Assembly: GCF_963583255.1 (NCBI RefSeq)
Contig: NC_084806.1
Span: 16,162,317 to 16,226,316, forward strand
Direction: 5' to 3'
DNA length: 64,000 nt
Origin: Pyrus communis
Lineage: Eukaryota > Streptophyta > Magnoliopsida > Rosales > Rosaceae
Part shown: positions 56,884 through 64,000 of the stretch, piece by piece
How positions within the stretch are numbered: the stretch's first letter is position 1
Layout of the letters: each line of letters opens with the position of its first letter
Program-made: the position numbers and the translations under genes
Notes under the pieces: model-generated
What the model saw: only the letters and a program-made list of their open reading frames with translations
What the model was told of the DNA's origin: nothing
Databases searched by the model: none

Positions 56884-56888
56884 GAAAC

Positions 56889-58871
56889 ATAGTATCTATA
56901 ACCACCAATAGACAGAACTGGAGATGGTCCCCAAACATCACTATGTATCTTATAAAATGGAATATCTACCCTATCAATCCTCTCTGAAAAAGGTAATCTA
57001 CTCATCTTTCCACAGACACAATGAGAACAGACTTGAACATGTTCATCTGGACTAGAGACTATATCAGAAGCTTTAAGCATCGCAGCAAGGATTTCATTGG
57101 ACGGATGACCCAAACGTTGATGCCACAAAGACTTTTTCACAGTATGTCCCAAAAAGGCAGAAGAAACAACACCTGAATTGAACAATGTAGGAAACACATG
57201 TACTGGAATTCTGAACAACTCTTCTTTGCTACTCTTTCCGTGGTATAGAATTGCCCCTGTTGCCTTGTCCTGCACAAAAAACTGAACATCATCGCAAATG
57301 AACCAGCTATGATTATCCTTGCACAATTGTTTAACAGACAAAAGAGTGACAGTAAGCAGCGGCACATGTAAAACATTTTTAAGGTGTAAAACATGAGACT
57401 GAGTAGACAAGGTAGTACTGCCAATATGTTTGACTTCCAAACCTGCACCATTACCAACAACTATCTTCTCATTTCCTTCATATGGAGTAGCCTGATTGAG
57501 AACATTAACATCAGGACTCATGTGATGAGATGCACCTGTGTCAATGATCCATGAGTCACCATTGACAATAGCATTCGAACTTTGTGCATTCATACCAGAC
57601 AAATCAGCAGGATGAACTTGAGGTGTATTCAGAGGGAAGGAAGGAAACTGTGGTGCAGAGGAACACATAGGTACTTCAAATTGAGGTGAAAACCCTTGAT
57701 AGGCATAGTTAGCAGACAAAGAGTGAGGTGGCTGATGACCTTGATAAGCATAATTCGATCTATGTCTGCAGTTGAGTGCAATATGACCTCTTTTCCCACA
57801 AATCTGACATTCTTGAACACTCGGACCATTTCCAGTATCATTCCTATATAGACAAGTAACAGCAACATGCCCCTTTCGAGAACAGATCTGACACTCTGGA
57901 ATCTGCTCATATCTGTTAGAAGTATTACCAGACCACGATTGCCATGAAGTACCAGATCTTGAATTATTGAAACGAGGTTTGTAACCACCATTATTTCTGG
58001 GTCGAAAATTATTAGACTGATAAGATCTCCCTCCATGATTACCATTAGGACCATTAGAGTGATAACTAGAATAACCACCATTATTTTGCGAAGAACCAGG
58101 GCCATTAGAACCATACCCAGAATTAGATAACCCTTGAGAAGAAGAACCAGAATTGTTCGAACACAAAGAACCACTAGTGTCAGAAGGACCAGTGGAAAAA
58201 TTAGTACTGACATACATAGCAGCCATGCCCTGAACCAAAGACTGGACCCTTGACTCAATAGTCTTCTCAGCACCAATCAACTGTACTCGAAACTCTTTGA
58301 AAGAAATGGAAGTGTCTCTAGCCAAAATGACCATACGAATCGTATCATAATCAGGAGGTAAACCACTGAGAGCAGCAATGATAAGATCATTATCAGATAT
58401 CTTTTCCCCTGCAGCCTGCAACTGATCCTTAATTCCTTTCAACCGTAACAAATACTTGTCAATAGTATCACCTCCTTTTTGTAGAGTGTAAAGCTCAACC
58501 TTCAAGTGATTGATACTCGCACTAGAAACAGAAAGATAACGATCTTGCAAAGCTATCCAGGCTTCTCTGGAAGTTTTACAACCAACCACATGTTCTATAG
58601 CATCATCACTCAATGTTGCAATTAAAAGACTCAACAAAGCCATATCTGTTTTAATCCATGCCTTATAGACAACACTAATCTCAGTTGTAACACCCATCTC
58701 AGGAGTAAGAACAAATTTGGGTGGACAGACAGATTCACCAGTGAAATGATCAAACAAGTCATACCCACGTAAAACAGACGTAAACTGGAAATTCCACTTT
58801 GTGAAATTCTCTTCAGTAAGCTTGATAGTAAGCATACCCAGCAGGTTTTCAATCTTCACTGAATCCGACAT
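56889..58871 (-). pseudogene. Copia 3 gag-pol, upstream half, cut by insertion
   Basis: The ATG at 58871 opens a copia gag (KLTEENFTKWNFQF motif) and is uninterrupted to the insertion at 56889. Features are a Gly/Ser/Asn-rich linker, two CCHC knuckles (about 57900-57845 and 57805-57765), protease with DTGASHH (about 57535), GAG-pre-integrase with WHQRLGHPS and a CX2C pair, and the start of the integrase core (IHSDVWGPSP). All spacing is normal for copia. Confidence 0.87.
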
Positions 58872-59289
58872 GATTACACAACAACAATAATTCGAAACAA
58901 TATAGACACTCGTATGTGAACAAGAAAAACCCAGATACCAAATTGCAAGAAACACCCAACTTCAATCTATATATTCTTCAGAAATGATCAAGAAAGAAAG
59001 AAACACATGTATGGCATCGGCCTTCAAAAATCAAGAACCACAAGAATAAACGAATTCATGAACATAAGTGGCATCGGCCTTCAGATTGACAAGAAAACAA
59101 TGAGCACCATTGGCATCGGCCTTGAGGTAACTCAACAACAAAATCTTTACACAATAGTCTTGTAGGGCATCGGCCTTCAACAAATTCCCAAAAAAAAAAA
59201 ATTCCACCTTCAGTAAACATACGAAGAAAAATATCACCTTAGCAGCAATCGGATCGACAGAAAACGAAATCACCCGCACAAGCGATGCT

Positions 59290-59303
59290 GGCTCTGGATA
59301 CCA
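59290..59303 (-). promoter_or_regulatory. Primer-binding site of copia 3
   Basis: TGGTATCCAGAGCC on the minus strand directly follows the 5' LTR. It is a variant of the usual TGGTATCAGAGC with one extra base. Confidence 0.8.
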
Positions 59304-59589
59304 TCTTAACACAATGAAGAATCAGCAATTAACTCACAAATATTGAGATGAAGAAGATGAACAGTTTTAGACAAATTCGATTTCTCTCTATCTGATCTCT
59401 TTCTTACAAAAATCTGTTATTTCCCTCTTTACAAAACTAACTAGATATATCTCAAAGATCCCCTTTTAACTCTCTCTAAGACAATGACTTAGAGAGTAAG
59501 CTATCAATCACATGTGCACAACACATGACACATACAATCCTATCTAATACCATGTGCACAGCACATGCCAATTACATTTATATCCAATA
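59304..59589 (-). repeat. 5' LTR of copia 3
   Basis: The right copy of the 286-bp LTR, followed by the GATCT target duplication. Confidence 0.92.
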
Positions 59590-59594
59590 GATCT

Positions 59595-60926
59595 CACTAA
59601 CTTTAGGAATAAAACTCTTATAGTAAGAAGAACTCAACACAAGTTTTTCTTCATGTACACTCATCTAAAATGTTGATTTTACAGAATTCTATAAGTGGTT
59701 GTCAATATATATATGCAACACTAATTTAAGATCAAAGTAGGTTGGCAATGTTTTCAACAAAACCAATCGTAGTTCAAGTCCTTATTAGTTTTAATAAGAT
59801 TCTTAATTTTCTAATATCTAAATTAAGTTTTCGCTTCTTCACATGCCGAGCTCTCCACGTATGGGGAAATTTCAAGCACATGGATAATTTAACTTGGCAA
59901 CATGAAGCATCTTTAAAAAGAAAATTAATGAAAATGGCTTCAAAATTTTGAATTTTAACCAAAGGTTATCCTATAACTATATTTTATGATATGGACAAAA
60001 TAATGAAAAAAAAAAAAAAAAAAAACCTAAGTAAAGCGCATGCAATACTTCATCATCGCCTCATTGTTTTTCATCTCCTTCTCCTCCAATTCTGGCCAAA
60101 TTCTCTGTCAAAATCATTGATTATAAGTATCAGGAAGTCCATCTATACGACTCAGATAATTGGTTGCTGGTAAAAGTTTCAGAGATCCTCAACATTTCAA
60201 TCTCTCCTTTCCACTTCTCAAAAGAGTTTCAAGAGAACCTTACCTTATTCAAATGTTCTTTAGATCTAGAAAGACGACAGTACATTTACGTTTTAAATGG
60301 CCCCTTCCTTACCAGCCCTGGCATCACGTTTATGTTGTTTATCCCGACTACGAAATTGATAACCTGTAGTCTTGTACAAAGATACGTAATGTTTTATCAG
60401 TTCCATCTTTGGGTGTCCTGAAATAGTCTAAACCAAACTGCCCAAAATGTGAAACAGGGGGAAATGGGTGTATACTGAATAACAACGGGAACAAAAGCGA
60501 CATTCAATGTGTTTAATTGACAAAAGCAAGTAAGATTAACCTTACTTATTTTGCTTGACATGTATTCTGCTAAAAGCAAAAGCATTTTCAAAATAATAAT
60601 TAATATTCTCTGCTGGGGAACAGGATGAACTGAACCAGTACTATTAAATGGGATTTGGATCCCATCCAGATCCCAATTGTGGGGATCCTAGTAAAGGATT
60701 CCATATAGGATCTTCATATCTTAACTATTCATCGTGCATCGTGTGGTAAAAAATTATTTAACTTTTTTATTTAAAATTAAAAATAAATAATACCTGACGA
60801 AAACTAATTACATAATGTACGATGAACTAAGAGTGGATATGGAGAGAATTCTCTTCCTTAAAAATGTGCCAATTTTTTCACAACTTCATATGAACGTGTG
60901 CAATGTCTAAGTCTCAGAAAATATTT
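59595..60926. other. Intergenic, no gene seen
   Basis: An A run at 60004-60024. Around 60650-60860 a GGATTTGGATCCCATCC-type repetitive sequence resembles a common dicot repeat but no ends were found. Confidence 0.45.
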
Positions 60927-61189
60927 TAAGAGCAACTCCAGCGTTGGAGCCCTCCCCCCAGGCAATGCACTATTCAATCCACCTAATGAACAGTAACTGC
61001 CCTTAATGAACAGTAAATAGCCCTGGCAATAGCATTTGCATCTCCACCGTTATACTTCAATAGCCCTGGCAATAGGCAATAAAATATTAGTATTTTTTTA
61101 TTTATAAAATAATACAAAATAATTTTAATTGTAATATCGGATAAGATTTTTAATCGTTCTCGTTGCGCCACGTGTCAAGCTTGTGCTTG

Positions 61190-61800
61190 AAGTTCCTACA
61201 CAATAAAAATAAGTAACAAATAAATAATTATAATGAAAATAAGTAACAAATAAATAATACAAACAACATAATTATAATGTAAGTAGGTAACAAATAAATA
61301 ATACAAACAATAAATAATAAATTATGTAGGTAACAAATAAATAATACAAACAATAAATAATAAATTATGTAGGTAACAAATAAATAATACAAACAATAAA
61401 TAATATATTATGTAGGTAACAAATAAATAATACAAATAATAAATAATAAATAACAAATAAATAATACAAACAATAAATAATAAATTATGACGGTAACAAA
61501 TAAATAATACAAACAATAAATAATAAATTTTGTACGTAACAAATAAATAATACAAACAATAAATAATAAATTATGTAGGTAACAAATAAATAATAAATTA
61601 TGTAGGTAACAAATAAATAATACAAATAATAAATAATAAATAATAAATAAATAATACAAAAAATAAATAATAAATTATGACGGTAACAAATAAATAATAC
61701 AAACAATAAATAATAAATTTTGTACGTAACAAATAAATAATACAAACAATAAATAATAAATTATGTAGGTAACAAATAAATAATACAAACAAATAATTAT
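61190..61800. repeat. 43-bp AT-rich minisatellite
   Basis: A unit of GTAGGTAACAAATAAATAAT... recurs about every 43 bp (61283, 61326, 61369, 61412 and onward) with internal deletions. About ten full or partial copies lie inside the Harbinger-type element. It also makes long spurious minus-strand frames rich in Tyr, Leu and Ile. Confidence 0.88.
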
Positions 61801-61839
61801 AATGTAAATTTGGGTATCAAATAAATAATATATTGTTAC

Positions 61840-62121
61840 CTGATCCGAGTAATTTTCCCCACTTCGAATATTACTACTAGCTTGTGCCAAGGCGTCTCTC
61901 CACATACTAAACGATTGGCTAAGTAATTTCCAATGACTGGACATCGATTCTTTGGTTCTTTTCCCACCAATTTTCTCAAGAAAATTGGTATGAATAAGAC
62001 TCTACATCTCTCGCAACTGCATCTCATTACCCGTAAGCGAACTATGAGTAATTTCAACCCAGCTAGTACACAACGCAACATCTTCAATAAGCGACCAATT
62101 CGTACCTGCACCAATGGTCAT
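61840..62121 (-). pseudogene. PIF/Harbinger Myb-like accessory (ORF1) first exon
   Basis: From the ATG at 62121, the frame reads GTNWSLIEDVALCTSWVEIT, the Myb/SANT-like start of Harbinger-associated proteins, and ends ...IRSGENYSDQ before a CAG|GTAACA donor (about 61840). One in-frame TAG at 62002-62004 breaks it. Such proteins act with the transposase in binding and importing it to the nucleus. The following exon and the transposase are absent. Confidence 0.65.
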
Positions 62122-62892
62122 TTTGTTGAAAAAAAATGGATTCAAACTTTGAGACAAAGAAAGGAATGTGATTGAAAGTAGTTGAGAAAATATGAAATTG
62201 TTGTGTAAGGTAGATGATAATGAGAAGGTATTTATAGAAAAGTAAAAACAATTGTTTTTACAATTTTTTTCAGATTTTTCAGATTTTTTTTTGAATTTTT
62301 TTGAATTTTTTACAATTTTTTTTAAATTTTTATTCAATTAATTAATCTCTACCGTTGGATATAAAAAAATTTGAATTCCAACACTTCAGATTGTGCCACG
62401 TGTCACAACGGTAACTTTTCTTAATTTTAAAACTATTTTTTCTTTTATTTTTTTATTTATAAAGAATATTAATATCCACCGTTGATCTCAGATCGAACGG
62501 TGGATATTAAATCTGACTTTTTTATTTTTTTTGACCGTTGAGATCGAACGGTCCAACTTAAGTAACCAGTGAGATCTAACGGACCGTGGGAAGCCACGTG
62601 GCTTCCCAACGGTAACTAACAAACTTTTTTTTTTTTCTGATTTTGTGTCGGCGATGCGCCCCCACGCGCGAGTGGGGTGCACGCGCCTGACACAAAAAAA
62701 GATTAATATTGCCTGACGCCAGGCTGACGTCAGATGGCCATCAGGCTCTCGGGTTGGCAATCCCCCACGGGCCCAGAGCTCGGGCCTCCACCTTCGGTTG
62801 GGCTAGCCCACACTGGAGCTGATCCCCTGGCCCTCGGGCCCTTGTTCTGTCCACCTTCCCCCGAGCAAAAAGCCACGCTGGGCTTGCTCTAA

Positions 62893-63148
62893 AGATGCTG
62901 TTCAGGCAATATGTCATGACTAACAATATAATTTTTCAAATTATCTTGATAACGCCTCTCCTCTTTCTCTCTAACAATTTTATATTTTCCAATATTTTCT
63001 TCGCATCTATATTAGACTACTGCTTGTGCACAAATTTAGTCAAATTCGTCCCTTGTAGATTATATACACAAAAGTAGGATTATAAATTTTTTATTGTTTT
63101 TACACATATATATTATTATATAACTACATATATTATTAATCTTTATAT
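62893..63148. other. Short AT-rich intergenic stretch
   Basis: No gene or repeat recognised before the 27-bp repeat array. Confidence 0.5.
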
Positions 63149-63291
63149 ATTATTAAGTTTCATACACAGTATAGTACCATTAAATTTCAGACACAGTGTA
63201 GTACCGTTAAGTTTCATAAACAGTGGAGTACTGTTAAGTTTTATAAACAGTGTAGTACTGTTAAGTTTCCTAAACAGTATAGTACTATTAA

Positions 63292-63573
63292 TGTGACATC
63301 CCACATCGCCCAGGGGAGTGATCCTTATATGTATATTCTCATCCTTACCTAACACGAGGCCTTTTGGGAGCTCACTGGCTTCGGGTTCTGTAGGAACTCC
63401 GAAGTTAAGTGAGAAGGAGGCTAGAGCAATCCCATGATGGGTGACCCACTGGGAAGTTGCTCGTGAGTTCCCAAAAACAAAACCGTGAGGGAATGGTAAG
63501 CCCAAAGCGGACAATATCGTGCTACGGTGGAGTGGGGCCCTGGAAGTGGTCCCGCCCGGGCGGGGATGTGACA
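63292..63573 (+). mobile_element. Cassandra TRIM solo LTR
   Basis: It starts TGTGACATCCCACATCG and ends GGGGATGTGACA, the known Cassandra ends. It is 282 bp and is flanked by perfect 5-bp ATTAA repeats (63287-63291 and 63574-63578). Cassandra is a terminal-repeat retrotransposon in miniature that carries 5S rRNA-like sequence in its LTR. Only one LTR is present, so it is a solo LTR. Confidence 0.92.
63368..63470 (+). ncRNA. 5S rRNA-derived core in Cassandra LTR
   Basis: GAACTCCGAAGTTAAG (63395-63410) and GATGGGTGACCC(A)CTGGGAAGT (about 63436-63457) match the internal promoter regions (A box, intermediate element, C box) of plant 5S rRNA genes, in the sense orientation of the LTR. In Cassandra these sites can recruit RNA polymerase III. 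It is not a true 5S gene. Confidence 0.8.
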
Positions 63574-63680
63574 ATTAAGTTTCATAAACAGTATAGCATC
63601 ATTAAGTTTCATAAATAATGTAGTACCATTAATTTTTATAAACAATGTAATAAGTTTCATAAGCAGTTTGTGTGAGAACG

Positions 63681-64000
63681 TGCGGATAGTTTTTTTTTTA
63701 AGAAACTTTCATAAAAAAGACTTGGGCTAAGTTTATTTTAACCAAAAATCATATTATAACTTTATTTAATGAAAAAAGAATTAAATTTTAGAAAGGAAAA
63801 AAAAAACGTAAATTTTAATAAAAAGGACAGAATTTAAAAAAACAAAAAAAATGACGCTCAGGACCTATACACTGTTTATGAAGCGAAACAATACTATACT
63901 ATTTATTGGTCCAATTTTATCAATGGTGCCTAGTTTTTTTTGTCCACTTGCATAAATAGTATCTAGTTTTTGATCATGTTTCATAAATAGTGCCTAGTTA
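63681..64000. other. Right flank, no gene seen
   Basis: AT-rich with short A and T runs and a few reversed units of the 27-bp repeat. No gene was recognised. Confidence 0.5.

Larger units (their letters stand above)
51814..59589 (-). mobile_element. Young Ty1/copia element 3, with nested solo LTR
   Basis: LTRs at 51814-52099 and 59304-59589 (286 bp each) differ at one base that I can see. There is a perfect 5-bp TSD GATCT (51809-51813 and 59590-59594). The primer site TGGTATCCAGAGCC lies on the minus strand at about 59290-59303. A C run after the left LTR (52100-52108) is the polypurine tract complement. The LTR reads TATTGG...TTAAGA on the element strand, so it lacks the usual TG...CA ends. 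A 2,157-bp solo LTR splits the integrase. Confidence 0.93.
60930..62889. mobile_element. PIF/Harbinger-derived element lacking transposase
   Basis: The ends GAGCAACTCCAGCG and the reverse complement of CGCTGGGCTTGCTC pair imperfectly over about 14 bp. They are flanked by a 3-bp TAA duplication (60927-60929 and 62890-62892), the PIF/Harbinger hallmark. It contains a Myb-like accessory-gene exon on the minus strand and a minisatellite but no DDE transposase. An inverted repeat (TCAACGGTGG / CCACCGTTGA-type) around 62480-62560 lies inside. Confidence 0.75.
63149..63680. repeat. About 27-bp tandem repeat, split by Cassandra
   Basis: The unit TTAAGTTTCATAAACAGT plus TAGTACC-like tail recurs about six times left (63151-63286) and about four times right (63574-63680) of the Cassandra LTR. 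Related motifs (CATAAATAGT, CACTGTTTATGAA) continue to the window end in both orientations. Confidence 0.85.

Noticed and set aside
61190..61800. Long Tyr/Leu/Ile-rich minus-strand frames
   Set aside because: They are products of the 43-bp AT-rich minisatellite, not genes.
63368..63470. Functional 5S rRNA gene
   Set aside because: It lies inside a Cassandra LTR with a TSD and is diverged outside the promoter boxes.
63149..63680. CRISPR-like array
   Set aside because: The units are contiguous with no unique spacers, and the context is plant nuclear DNA.

Overview
This window is plant nuclear DNA from a eudicot. It is AT-rich, with spliced genes carrying GT/AG introns, ABRE, RY and site II promoter elements, and many layered plant transposable elements. 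A Cassandra solo LTR with a 5S-like core, Ty1/copia elements, hAT, PIF/Harbinger and Mutator-like MITEs, and two endogenous pararetroviruses all fit. A woody rosid such as a Rosaceae species is plausible, but the sequence alone does not prove it. Only two host genes look functional: a three-exon AWPM-19-like membrane protein gene (25620-26528, +) and a SURF6/RRP14 ribosome-biogenesis gene (28064-29140, -).

Region 1, 1-14,100, is viral. A florendovirus-like endogenous caulimovirid (678-about 8870) sits between two TA-dinucleotide tracts. Both ORFs are open, and its two 380-bp terminal copies (678-1057 and 8469-8848) read as identical, giving a 7,791-bp genome unit. Next to it, behind a hAT-type terminus, lies a second, unrelated and much older caulimovirid (about 9073-14050) full of stops and carrying a small hAT-like MITE.

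Region 2, 15.5-24 kb, holds a decayed Ty1/copia element on + (15563-20787; 5-bp TSD; 205/207-bp LTRs). It is followed by a 1.15-kb inverted-repeat structure whose arms are fused to a CCHC zinc-knuckle fragment on one side and a PP2C (POLTERGEIST-like) fragment on the other. Then comes a GEN/SEND1-type flap-endonuclease pseudogene.

Region 3, 25-30 kb, is the gene island. The AWPM-19 gene has a G-box/ABRE and an RY motif just upstream of its TATA box. The SURF6 gene has telo-box and site II elements upstream of an inferred 5' UTR intron.

Region 4, 30-41 kb, is mostly degraded intergenic DNA: a Tat-type gypsy RNase H remnant, tandem duplications, a 536-bp inverted repeat with a C-rich tract, a hAT MITE split by a non-LTR retroposon, and a set of nested MITEs.

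Region 5, 41.3-59.6 kb, is a nest of LTR elements. A non-autonomous LTR element (42637-49819) has a minus-strand copia (42734-47826) inside one LTR. A very young minus-strand copia (51814-59589; LTRs differ at one base that I can see; unusual TA...GA ends) is interrupted in its integrase by a 2,157-bp solo LTR with a perfect 5-bp TSD.

Region 6, 60.9-64 kb, is a PIF/Harbinger derivative that keeps the Myb-like accessory exon but no transposase and contains a 43-bp minisatellite. It is followed by a Cassandra solo LTR inserted precisely into a roughly 27-bp tandem repeat.

The genes do not form one pathway. The window is best read as a record of successive insertions around two conserved genes. 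Coordinates and repeat identities were read by eye and not computed.
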